Below, in pieces: positions 36,099 to 43,614 of a stretch of 64,000 nucleotides of DNA (position 1 is the first letter of the stretch; every line of letters begins with the position of its first letter). This DNA comes from Paraburkholderia panacisoli (GTDB taxonomy: Bacteria > Pseudomonadota > Gammaproteobacteria > Burkholderiales > Burkholderiaceae): NCBI RefSeq assembly GCF_008369935.1, contig NZ_VTUZ01000042.1, forward strand, positions 1-64,000. The letters are read 5' to 3'. A program made the translations under genes and the position numbers. A model generated the notes under the pieces. It made no database searches and was not told the origin of the DNA. It was given only the letters and a program-made list of their open reading frames with translations.

Positions 36099-37247
36099 TC
36101 AAGCCGCTGCCCGGCCGGTCAGGCGGGCGAGAATTTCCTGCGTATGCTCGCCGACACGGGCCAGCGCCTGACGCACACCCGGCCGGCGTCCGCCCATCAG
36201 CAAGGGCAGGAGCACGACGTCGGTCATACCGTCCTCGGTTTCCATCGGCACGAGGCCACCGCTTGCTTTCAGATGCGGGTCGTCGAGCAACTGGTCAGGG
36301 CGCACGATCGGCGCATAGGGAATGCCGGCGGCTTCGAGCTTCGGGGAGAGCTCATCGGCGCGGTGATGCTTGAGAATTTCGCCGAGGCGAATCAGCAGTT
36401 CGGGCCGAACCGCCACGCGCAGAGCGTTGTTGGCGAACTGCGGCTCTGCGGCGAGATCGGGCCGCTCCAGTACGTCGCACAACGTGATGAACTGCTTGTC
36501 GCTCACGGCGCCGATGAAGAGCTGTTCGTCGTCGGCTAGCGTGAAGACGTCGTAGACGCTCCAGGCCGAAACGCGTGAGGGCATCGGTGGCGGCGGTTCT
36601 TTCGTCATCGCGTATTGCTGCATGTGCTGGCTACTCAGGAACACGCAGTTCTCGAACAGCGCACTCTGGATTTCCTGGCCTCGGCCAGTCGTGTCGCGCT
36701 CACGCAGTGCTGCCAGCACGCCGATCGCGCCAAACATGCCGCCCATGATGTCGTTGACCGAGGTGCCGGCGCGCAGCGGCCGGCCAACCGGTCCCGTCAT
36801 ATAGGAAAGGCCGCCCATCATCTGCACGACCTCGTCGAGTGCGAGGCGCTTTTCATACGGGCCGGGCAGGAAGCCTTTGTGCGAGACATAGATCAGCTTC
36901 GGATAGATCTTCGACAGCGTTTCGTAGTCGAGACCCAGCTTCGTCATCAGGCCCGGCCGGAAGTTTTCCAGCATGACGTCGCACTGACCGATCAACTCCA
37001 GAGCGGCGGCGTGGCCGTCAGGGGTATTGATGTCGAGCACCACGCTCTTCTTGTTGCGGTTGAACGTGCGGAAGAAGCCGATACCGAGGCCGGGCAGCTT
37101 GCGCGTCTTGTCGCCTCCCGGCGGCTCGATCTTGATGACTTCGGCGCCAAGGTCGGCGAGGATCATGCCGCAGGTCGGGCCCATGACCATGTGCGTGAAC
37201 TCGATGACGCGCACACCGGCGAGAGGAAGCGGATTCGGGGTATTCAT
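36099..37247 (-). CDS. Class III (CaiB/BaiF) CoA-transferase
   Basis: 382 residues from ATG at 37247. The family pattern is complete: GVRVIEFTHMVMGPTCGMIL at the N-terminus, ADLGAEVIKIEPPGGD, ENFRPG, and the catalytic aspartate in TSVNDIMGG near residue 170. It moves CoA between carboxylic acids. It starts seven bases after the stop of the HMGL-like lyase, so the two are coupled and may act in sequence: activate an acid to its CoA ester, then cleave it. Confidence 0.92.
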   Translation of the reverse strand: MNTPNPLPLAGVRVIEFTHMVMGPTCGMILADLGAEVIKIEPPGGDKTRKLPGLGIGFFRTFNRNKKSVVLDINTPDGHAAALELIGQCDVMLENFRPGLMTKLGLDYETLSKIYPKLIYVSHKGFLPGPYEKRLALDEVVQMMGGLSYMTGPVGRPLRAGTSVNDIMGGMFGAIGVLAALRERDTTGRGQEIQSALFENCVFLSSQHMQQYAMTKEPPPPMPSRVSAWSVYDVFTLADDEQLFIGAVSDKQFITLCDVLERPDLAAEPQFANNALRVAVRPELLIRLGEILKHHRADELSPKLEAAGIPYAPIVRPDQLLDDPHLKASGGLVPMETEDGMTDVVLLPLLMGGRRPGVRQALARVGEHTQEILARLTGRAAA

Positions 37248-37254
37248 GATGACC

Positions 37255-38202
37255 TCAGGCGTTGAGTGTTGCGGTCGACGAGTGCGCGAAGGTTTTCGGC
37301 AAACCCGAAAGCCACAACGCGCCGTGAAGCGTTTCGCTGGATAGCCACTGCGCGACCTTTTCCCGCAGAAGAAGCAGGCGGGGAATATCGATGCCGGTGG
37401 AGATGCCCATGTCGGCAAGCATGAATGCAAGGTCTTCGCTCGACGCGTTGCCGCTCGCACCCGGCGCATGCGGGCAGCCGCCGATACCGGCGAGCGTGGC
37501 GTCGAAGCGGGCCACGCCGGTTTCGAGCGCGGCGTAGACGTTGGCGAGAGCCAGACCGCGCGTGTCGTGGAAGTGACCGCACCAGAACTTGTCGCCGGCG
37601 ATCGCGCGGGCCTTGCCGAACAGTTCGCGCACGGCGGCAGGGCCGCCATAGCCGACCGTATCGGCGATGCTCACGCGATCGGCGCCCGCGTCGAGCAGGC
37701 CCTGCATGCAGCGCAGCACTTCGGTCTGATCGACAGCGCCCTGGATCGTGCAGCCGAAGGCGGTACCGATGCCGCCTTCGATCAGCGTCTTGGAGCCGGC
37801 GGCGTCGCGTGCGGCACGAATGCGGGCGACTTCGGCGATCACTTCGTCGGGCGTCTTGCGCAGGTTGGCGAGGCTATGGGCATGGCTGGCCGACAGCGGC
37901 ACCAGCATCAGATCCGCCTGCGACTCGATGGCGCGCTCCGCGCCCTTGAGATTGGGGACCAGGACCGAGACGAGCAGCCCAGGCAGGGTTTTCGCGTAGG
38001 CGACCAGCTCGGCGGTGTCCGCGAGCTGCGGCAGGAGTTTGGCGGGAACGTACGAACCCACTTCGATTTCGCGCTGCCCCGCGGCGTAGGCGTCGGCGAT
38101 CCACTCGATCTTGCGTTCCGTCGGAAGAATGGTCTGGATGCTTTGGAGGCCGTCACGCAGACCTACTTCGCGGATGACGACGTTCGGGGGGAACGAGGAC
38201 AT
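37255..38202 (-). CDS. HMG-CoA-lyase-like enzyme
   Basis: 315 residues from ATG at 38202, AGGAG upstream. The DRE-TIM barrel has REVGLRDGLQ at about 11-20 and the metal site CGHFHDTRGLALAN near 206-219. The GIGGCPHAPGASGN loop includes the redox-sensing cysteine seen in HMG-CoA lyases. It cleaves HMG-CoA or a similar 3-hydroxy acyl-CoA to an acyl-CoA and a keto acid. First gene of an operon with the CoA-transferase, gamma-CA-like protein, hpd and MFS transporter, divergent from a LysR gene 136 bases away. Confidence 0.92.
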   Translation of the reverse strand: MSSFPPNVVIREVGLRDGLQSIQTILPTERKIEWIADAYAAGQREIEVGSYVPAKLLPQLADTAELVAYAKTLPGLLVSVLVPNLKGAERAIESQADLMLVPLSASHAHSLANLRKTPDEVIAEVARIRAARDAAGSKTLIEGGIGTAFGCTIQGAVDQTEVLRCMQGLLDAGADRVSIADTVGYGGPAAVRELFGKARAIAGDKFWCGHFHDTRGLALANVYAALETGVARFDATLAGIGGCPHAPGASGNASSEDLAFMLADMGISTGIDIPRLLLLREKVAQWLSSETLHGALWLSGLPKTFAHSSTATLNA

Positions 38203-38287
38203 GTGTGTCTCCTGGATACCTGCCAGTCATGTGTGCTGGCGATGTGTGCACTTTAGGCTTTCCACGTCCGACATAAAGAGGTATTTT

Positions 38288-38304
38288 GGAACCGGAGAGA
38301 TTCC
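38288..38304. promoter_or_regulatory. Candidate LysR operator
   Basis: In the 136-base gap between the divergent HMGL-like operon and the LysR gene lies a short dyad, GGAA, nine bases, TTCC, close to the LysR start. LysR regulators usually bind such a dyad (T-N11-A type) between divergent genes. The match is weak and rests on position. Confidence 0.3.
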
Positions 38305-38338
38305 GATATGGAAAGTAAAGGGCGGTGAGGAGACAGAA

Positions 38339-39250
38339 ATGCGAGACATCGATCTCAAGACGTTGCGGCTGTTCGTGGCCGTCTGCGAGCACCGCAACAT
38401 GGGCCGCGCGGCGGAGGAAGAGCACATCGAACCATCTGCGATCAGCAAGCGCATCGCTCAACTGGAGACCGACCTCGGCGTCCCGTTGCTGACGCGCTCG
38501 CGTCGCGGCGTTCAGCCGACACCTGCGGGGCTGACTCTGGTCGAACACGCGCGCAATGTCCTGTTCACGATGGACCGGATCGCGAGCGATGTCGCAGCCT
38601 TTGGCAGCGGTCTGAGAGGCAGCGTCAGCATATGCGCGACGGCTTCTGCGATCGCCGAGGCACTGCTGGACGACATCGCATCCTTCATGCGCGCACCGGA
38701 CAACCAGAACATCCGGGTGGACGTGGAGGAACGTCTGTCCGTCGACCTTGTTCGCCAGCTCAGGGAAGGGGCGGCTTCGGTCGGTGTCTGCTGGGACAGT
38801 GCGGACCTCGAGGGCTTGCAACACGTGCCCTATCGTCAGGACCGGCTTGCGCTCGCCGTCTATCCCGGACATCCATTGGCCGGATTGAAGTCAGCCCATT
38901 TCGAGCAGACGCTCGAGCATGATCACGTCGGCATGCCGCCCGCAACCGCCGTCCACGCGATGTTGCAACGCGCGGCCGCCAAAGCGGGGCGGACGGTGTC
39001 ATACCGCGTGATCGTGTCCAATTTCGACGCCGCGTTCCGCGTGGTCGCCGCCAAGCTCGGCATCAGCGTTGTGCCGCTCGAAGTGGGGGAGACCTACAAG
39101 CGCATCTTCGACGTCGAAACGATTCCGCTGACCGACTCGTGGGCTCTGCGCCGGTTCGTGGTGTGTTTTCGTGAGCTGGAAGCGTTGCAGCCGGCCGCCC
39201 GGCGCATGGTCGATTATCTTGCGAGCAAGGCTATGGCAGCGGCTGCCTGA
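38339..39250 (+). CDS. LysR-family regulator
   Basis: 303 residues from ATG at 38339, with GAGGAG seven bases upstream; the frame is open further upstream but without a ribosome site. The N-terminal winged HTH (LKTLRLFVAVCEHRNMGRA, then ISKRIAQLETDLGVPLLTR) lies at about 6-65. The substrate-binding domain follows (SVSICATASAIAEALL to FRVVAAKLGISVVPLEV). It is divergent from the HMGL-like/CoA-transferase/hpd operon and likely controls it in response to a pathway acid. Confidence 0.92.
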   Translation: MRDIDLKTLRLFVAVCEHRNMGRAAEEEHIEPSAISKRIAQLETDLGVPLLTRSRRGVQPTPAGLTLVEHARNVLFTMDRIASDVAAFGSGLRGSVSICATASAIAEALLDDIASFMRAPDNQNIRVDVEERLSVDLVRQLREGAASVGVCWDSADLEGLQHVPYRQDRLALAVYPGHPLAGLKSAHFEQTLEHDHVGMPPATAVHAMLQRAAAKAGRTVSYRVIVSNFDAAFRVVAAKLGISVVPLEVGETYKRIFDVETIPLTDSWALRRFVVCFRELEALQPAARRMVDYLASKAMAAAA

Positions 39251-39651
39251 TCGATGCCGCGGCTGCCGGTGACGACGCCGAAGAAGCGACTGCATGAGTG
39301 GCACTGCCTCGACACTACGGGCAGCCATATAGCATTCGACGCGCAACAATCCGGCCAACAGCCGGCTAAAAGAGAAATAATAATCGTTATCATTGCGCCC
39401 GTGATCCAGTCGATGTAGCATGCCAACTTTCGCGCTTGTGCGGTTTCATAGTGGCTGCCGCGCGAAATGTACCGCTATTGGGTTTTGTCATTCGCGTCGG
39501 TAGTCATTGCTACTAACGCGCCCTCGAATCTGAGTTGCACCGCATGCGACCTGCCCGGTCGGTTGTGCCGGAGCTGGCGACTGCGTCTGGACGAGCCGCG
39601 GTTGAATAGTCGCCTCAAGGTTCGTAACGCGTCGGCACAGAAATTCACTAG
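39251..39651. other. Gap with Fur-box-like site
   Basis: About 400 bases without a supported gene between the LysR and TauE genes. The notable element is a Fur-box-like palindrome (listed separately). No TonB receptor or siderophore gene is next to it. Confidence 0.5.
39378..39392. promoter_or_regulatory. Fur-box-like palindrome
   Basis: The reverse strand reads TGATAACGATTATTA, a 7-1-7 inverted repeat that matches the Fur core TGATAAT-N-ATTATCA at 12 of 14 positions. The surrounding bases are unusually AT-rich for this genome, as in real Fur sites. The TauE/SafE gene starts 260 bases to the right, and no iron gene is adjacent; it may be a leftover of a deleted iron-uptake gene. Confidence 0.5.
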
Positions 39652-40428
39652 ATGCTTGGTACTTCCTTAATCAGCGACCCCTGGTTCTACGTTGCGAGCA
39701 TACCGGCACTTCTGCTGACCAGCATCTCAAAGGGTAGTCTCGGGCTTGGCCTCGGCGTCGTGGCCGTGCCACTTATCGCACTGCACTTGCCAGTGCCCGT
39801 TGTGGTGACACTTCTTTTGCCCATCCTTTGCCTGACTGATCTGGTCACGCTCTGGCAATATCGCGGCGAATGGAGTTGGCCATTGCTGCGTATCGTGATC
39901 CCTGCCGCACTCGTTGGCACTGGACTCGGTGCACTGGCGATACACCATCTTTCGGAAGCATGGCTAAGACTCGGCGTCGGTGTGATCTCAATCGACTTTG
40001 CCCGGCGTCGCTGGTTGCAGTCGCGTGGCCCTGCACGGGAAGAGCGTCATCGTTTGCACCCGGCCTCGAGCATCTTCTGGGGCGCCACCTCTGGCTTCAC
40101 AAGTTTCATGGCTAACGCGGGCGAACCGGCGCTGGCCATCTATCTGTTGCCGTATAAACTCACCAAGCGCTGCTTTGCCGGCACCACGGCGGCATTTTTC
40201 GCGGTCGTCAATCTGGCGAAACTGGTCAGCTTTTCCATGCTTGGGCTGTTCACCCGCACGACTTTACTCGCCAGCCTCGTTCTCACGCCTATTGCGGTGT
40301 TTGGGATCTGTGCAGGTGTTTGGCTGAACCGCCGGCTAAACGTCACGCATTTCTATAAATTTGCGTACATCATCCTGGTTGTAATCGGCGTTCGACTCGT
40401 TTACACAAGCCTCAAGGTCATTGTCTAG
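39652..40428 (+). CDS. TauE/SafE-family permease
   Basis: 258 residues with seven to eight TM helices in two repeated halves. The first carries SISKGSLGLGLGVVAVPLIAL, given here for its SKG-x-LG-x-G motif; the second carries GATSGFTSFMANAGEPALAIYLLP. The family exports sulfite, sulfoacetate or related organosulfur anions. A broken sulfite-oxidase-like gene lies just downstream on the other strand, which agrees with sulfite handling. No ribosome site is strong before the ATG. Confidence 0.87.
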   Translation: MLGTSLISDPWFYVASIPALLLTSISKGSLGLGLGVVAVPLIALHLPVPVVVTLLLPILCLTDLVTLWQYRGEWSWPLLRIVIPAALVGTGLGALAIHHLSEAWLRLGVGVISIDFARRRWLQSRGPAREERHRLHPASSIFWGATSGFTSFMANAGEPALAIYLLPYKLTKRCFAGTTAAFFAVVNLAKLVSFSMLGLFTRTTLLASLVLTPIAVFGICAGVWLNRRLNVTHFYKFAYIILVVIGVRLVYTSLKVIV

Positions 40429-40508
40429 CGCAGTCCATGGGTGCTTTCGTGGCCTGGCTTCCAGTTCTGACGACCGTTTTCCCGGCAGCAGAGCGGCCGT
40501 GGGTGGAC

Positions 40509-40797
40509 CGGGATATCCATTCGTCACACTGATCGCCACGATGTGCTTCGGAATCTTGTACCCGAGCGTGGTCAGCATGCGTAGCTTCATCGGGAAGCCG
40601 AACTCAGACGGCAGCACCCGGCCGTCGTAGGTCAGCGTGAGCCGCGCCTGCGTATGCAGGGCAGTGGGCATGTCGATGCTGGTCCAATAGCTGTCCGCGC
40701 AGTGCAGCGACACGTACTTCGCAGTGAGGTCCGCGCCCGAATGCTTCAGGAAACTGGAGAAGCGCACAACGCCCCTACCGACAAAATTGTCGTCGAG
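40509..40797 (-). pseudogene. Molybdopterin oxidoreductase fragment
   Basis: About 95 codons on the minus strand match the middle of sulfite-oxidase-like molybdopterin enzymes: VRFSSFLKHSGADLTAKYVS, HCADSYWTSIDMP, LTLTYDGRVLP, EFGFPMKLRM and GYKIPKHIVAISVTN. The cofactor-binding N-terminus and the usual C-terminal YWEDQGYNWF end are missing; sequence after TNGYPG is unrelated. It is a double-truncated remnant. Confidence 0.78.
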
Positions 40798-40920
40798 CCG
40801 TTAATCCAGAGATAAGCCGGAAGCGCACCCCTACGCTGACCGGATACCCCCAAGGCGGGGCGCCGCTATATATCCCGGGAGTACGTTGCCAATGTCCAAA
40901 ACGCCGCTCAGATCGCCACC

Positions 40921-41751
40921 TCAACTGCTGACGGCGTCGTCGTCCGCTGCCTTGCTATAAAGGTTGGCCGTCTTGCCGGCCGCGATCCGTTCGGCCATCT
41001 GCTGCAGGTCCACGGAAGCGTCTTTCGCAAGCAGCACATAAGCCATCCGGTTCGCGCGCCAGGTCACCGTCTTCATATCGCCGACCTGTTGCGCGTGAAT
41101 CGGCTCATCAGCGTTCGCGTCTTCAATCACGCAGAGCGCAACCGGACCGCCGCGTTCGGGTAGATAAACCATCTGGATCAGCGGTCGGTCGTGGTAGTCC
41201 AGTCGCTGCACGCGCTTGAACTTCAACCCCGCTTGACGCAGATCCGGCACGCGAACCGGCATGCCGTCGCGCTGCCGGATGTCGGCAAGTACCTGCTCGG
41301 TCGTGGCAGGGTCCTCCTTGATGCCGGCGACCGTCTCGCGTCCATATAGCACCTGATAGTCGGCCACGCTTTGCACCCAGGGCGAGACCTTCGAGTGGAA
41401 CGGCGTCAGGGCGCCGAGGTATCCGGTCAACACGCCCGAGCAGATTGCGCCCGCGACGAATGCAGCCGCCAGCCATTGCATCGGCGCGCGCCGCCCATCG
41501 CGCCTGCTGCGCTGCGACGGCGTGCTGACACTGACCAGTTCGTCGATCCGGCGCTTCAGGCTCTCCGGCACGGGCGGCACCGGTTGACGCTCGTAGGCGG
41601 CGCGGTACGGTAAGACCGATGCACGCAACGCGGCCACCCGCGCGGACAGATCGTCCGAGTGGGCAATTGCCGCTTCGACTTCCGCGCGCTGTTCCGGCGG
41701 AAGCTCCCCGTCGACATACGACATCAGCAGCGAGTCATCGACGTTCATCAT
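40921..41751 (-). CDS. Transmembrane anti-sigma factor
   Basis: 276 residues from the first of two adjacent ATGs (41751 and 41748), after AAGGGAG. The N-terminal cytoplasmic helix bundle (SLLMSYVDGELPPEQRAEVE) is typical of anti-sigma factors, without the zinc HxxxCxxC motif. One TM helix lies at about 90-112 (WLAAAFVAGAICSGVLTGY). The periplasmic part (about 115-276) may sense envelope or redox stress. Its start overlaps the stop of the sigma gene, ATATGATG, which couples their translation. Confidence 0.88.
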   Translation of the reverse strand: MMNVDDSLLMSYVDGELPPEQRAEVEAAIAHSDDLSARVAALRASVLPYRAAYERQPVPPVPESLKRRIDELVSVSTPSQRSRRDGRRAPMQWLAAAFVAGAICSGVLTGYLGALTPFHSKVSPWVQSVADYQVLYGRETVAGIKEDPATTEQVLADIRQRDGMPVRVPDLRQAGLKFKRVQRLDYHDRPLIQMVYLPERGGPVALCVIEDANADEPIHAQQVGDMKTVTWRANRMAYVLLAKDASVDLQQMAERIAAGKTANLYSKAADDDAVSS

Positions 41752-42281
41752 ATTGATTCTCCCTTGCGAGCTGCAGACGACGATTGCACGCCAAATTGTT
41801 GGCCAATTGTCAGCCTTGCCCGCGACAGACGGCTCATGACCGTGCCGATCGGCACGTCGAGCACTTCCGCGGCCTCCCTGTAACTCAATCCTTCGATTGC
41901 CACCAGCACCATCACGACGCGCTGCGCGTCCGGCAGGGCCTCCACTGCGTTGATCACCTGGCGATGCATCAGGTCGATCTCCGGATTGTGCGCTGAGGGG
42001 TCGGCGAAGGCTTCGATCTCTTCGTCCTGCCAGTCCATACTGCCGCGCCCCCGGATCGAACGGGCCCGTAGCTCGTTCATCCACGTCGAGTGCACGATCG
42101 AAAACAGCCAGCTCAGCGTCGAAGTGCCGGGCTGCAGTTGACTGCGCCGCTCCAGCGCCCGGACGCAGGCGCGCTGGACGAGGTCCTCCGCGTCGTGCTG
42201 GTTCTGCGTCAGGCGCAGCGCGAAGCGCCACAACCGGGGCAGCAGCGTCGGCAGGACGGCCGGCAGATCATCGTCGTTCAT
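41748..42281 (-). CDS. ECF sigma factor (RpoE-like)
   Basis: 177 residues from ATG at 42281, GAGGAG nine bases upstream; the frame is open further upstream but only through repeat DNA. Region 2 is at about 15-80 (FALRLTQNQHDAEDLVQRAC, LSWLFSIVHSTWMNELR). Region 4 is at about 115-165 (QRVVMVLVAIEGLSYREAAE, IGTVMSRLSRAR). It directs polymerase to stress promoters and is held by the overlapping anti-sigma factor. A GGAAT-N17-GTT promoter upstream suggests self-activation. Confidence 0.92.
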   Translation of the reverse strand: MNDDDLPAVLPTLLPRLWRFALRLTQNQHDAEDLVQRACVRALERRSQLQPGTSTLSWLFSIVHSTWMNELRARSIRGRGSMDWQDEEIEAFADPSAHNPEIDLMHRQVINAVEALPDAQRVVMVLVAIEGLSYREAAEVLDVPIGTVMSRLSRARLTIGQQFGVQSSSAARKGESI

Positions 42282-42316
42282 CGGCGGCGCTCCTCTACAT
42301 ATCGCGCGTGTACCTA

Positions 42317-42344
42317 CATAACAGTTGAGTCCGATCTTTATTCC
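42317..42344 (-). promoter_or_regulatory. Likely autoregulated ECF promoter
   Basis: On the minus strand GGAAT, a 17-base spacer and GTT lie 36 bases before the sigma start, matching the common ECF -35/-10 pattern (GGAAT ... GTT). A-rich tracts just upstream resemble UP elements. This supports self-regulated sigma expression. Confidence 0.55.
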
Positions 42345-42377
42345 AAGGTTTTTTTGGGTTTTTTTCGCGATTTTTCC

Positions 42378-42403
42378 GGAATAACCAGGTGAGCCCGGCT
42401 GTT
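42378..42403 (+). promoter_or_regulatory. Possible divergent ECF promoter toward T6SS
   Basis: On the + strand GGAATAA recurs, followed by GTT after 18 bases from the GGAAT. It lies 34 bases from the minus-strand copy and faces the small gene and hcp. The spacer is one base longer than in the minus-strand copy, so this is a weak candidate. Confidence 0.3.
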
Positions 42404-42438
42404 TTCGGGTCACTAGATGCGCAGATGCACCGCTCGAT

Positions 42439-42548
42439 AGCAACCATCTTTCATGGGATGGGAGTAAGCGCTGAAGCGCTAACTCCCATCGACATACAAC
42501 ATGCATGGGATGGGAGTAAGCGCTGAAGCGCTAACTCCCATCGACATA
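42439..42548 (+). repeat. Palindromic repeat pair before T6SS
   Basis: Two identical 45-base units, 42452-42496 and 42504-42548, each with the hairpin GATGGGAGT/ACTCCCATC (9 pairs), one A-A mismatch and an inner AGCGCT/AGCGCT arm. The first is preceded by AGCAACCATCTTT. The second ends four bases before the ribosome site of the small gene at 42560. A related cluster lies at 44703-44859. Confidence 0.9.
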
Positions 42549-42559
42549 GGAGACAGACC

Positions 42560-42832
42560 ATGGAAAACGTCCTTGACAAGGCCCGGGAAGCCGGCATGAC
42601 GGTATTGCTCGATGCCTGCATCGGCCACCAGCGCTTTCATAGCGTAGTGGGGTCGGAAGGCACGCTCGAGCGTTTTGCCCGCTTGTGCGAGACCCCGCTG
42701 GCGGATCGCGAGACCCTTAGCGAATGGGCGGAACTGTGCGAAGGCGGCGCGGGCGCAGCGGTGGCGGCGGCAATCCGGAGCGCCATCGGTTCGCGTAGTC
42801 CAGGCAATGCGTCCACGCAGGGAGCGCAGTGA
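42560..42832 (+). CDS. Small protein of unknown function, first T6SS gene
   Basis: 90 residues from ATG at 42560; AGGAGA lies just downstream of the repeat and about ten bases before the start. No family was recognised. It has a helix-rich, acidic middle (EGTLERFARLCETPLADRE), two cysteines in conserved-looking spots (DACIGH, ELCEGG) and a disordered Ser/Gly tail. It lacks a signal peptide. Its position between repeat clusters and upstream of hcp makes a T6SS role possible but unproven. Confidence 0.6.
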   Translation: MENVLDKAREAGMTVLLDACIGHQRFHSVVGSEGTLERFARLCETPLADRETLSEWAELCEGGAGAAVAAAIRSAIGSRSPGNASTQGAQ

Positions 42833-43027
42833 ACGCAGGCAATGAAGTGAACGTAGTGAACGCATGATTGCAGGGTGAAGCAGGTTTTGGATTGAACAGC
42901 GATCCAGCCACAATGATTAGGTATCCGAATCAAAAAGCATCGCTTGCTGCGCGCCGCTTTTCTTTCGCGAACCCATGACACGATTTTTTCTGGTGCGACG
43001 AAGCGCACTCTTTTTTTGGAGACTGAC

Positions 43028-43513
43028 ATGGCCGTAGATATGTTCCTCAAACTGGGCGACATCAAAGGTGAATCGCAGGCAACCGACCACGTGGATGAGA
43101 TGGAGCTGCTGAGCTGGTCGTGGGGCTGCGCGCAGACCGGCAGCACGCATAGCGGCACAGGGGGCGGCACGGGCTGCGTGCAGGTGCAGGATCTGACCAT
43201 CTGCAAGTACGTCGACAAAAGCAGCCCGACGGTGATTCAGGCTTGCTGCGCGGGCACCCATATGCCCGAGGCGCTGCTGACGCTGCGCAAGGCGGGTGGC
43301 ACCTCGCCGGTCGAGTACCTGAAGATCAAGCTCAACGAGGTGCTGGTAAGCAGCCATACGTTCGGTTCGAGCGGCGGCGACGAAGTGATGGAGACGATCA
43401 CACTGAACTTTGCGCAATTCAACATGGAGTACCAGCCGCAGGACAACACCGGCGCGAAAAAAGGCGGCGCCGTCACCGGCAAGTGGCATATCCCGAAGAA
43501 CGCCTCGGCTTGA
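43028..43513 (+). CDS. hcp: Hcp (TssD) tube protein
   Basis: 161 residues from ATG at 43028, GGAG seven bases upstream. The Hcp pattern is clear: MAVDMFLKLGDIKGES, then QVQDLTICKYVDKSSP, then MPEALLTLRKAGG and the final FAQFNMEYQPQ. Hcp stacks as hexamer rings inside the TssBC sheath. A strong GC hairpin downstream (43569-43596) may raise hcp message above that of the rest. Confidence 0.95.
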   Translation: MAVDMFLKLGDIKGESQATDHVDEMELLSWSWGCAQTGSTHSGTGGGTGCVQVQDLTICKYVDKSSPTVIQACCAGTHMPEALLTLRKAGGTSPVEYLKIKLNEVLVSSHTFGSSGGDEVMETITLNFAQFNMEYQPQDNTGAKKGGAVTGKWHIPKNASA

Positions 43514-43568
43514 ACGCGTAGCACGCGGCCCGCCAATCCCGTACCTGAACCGAACCGGAACCGTGATT

Positions 43569-43596
43569 GCCCGCGCGCGCTTCGCTGCGCGCGGGC
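43569..43596 (+). terminator. Hairpin between hcp and tssA
   Basis: GCCCGCGCGC and GCGCGCGGGC make a perfect 10-base stem with an eight-base loop, 56 bases after the hcp stop. No T-run follows. It could be a partial stop or an RNA stabiliser giving more Hcp than TssA. Confidence 0.55.
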
Positions 43597-43614
43597 AGCC
43601 CACACCCCCAACGC

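Noticed and set aside
37248..37649. Extension of the CoA-transferase frame
   Set aside because: Overlaps the lyase gene; conserved start is at 37247.
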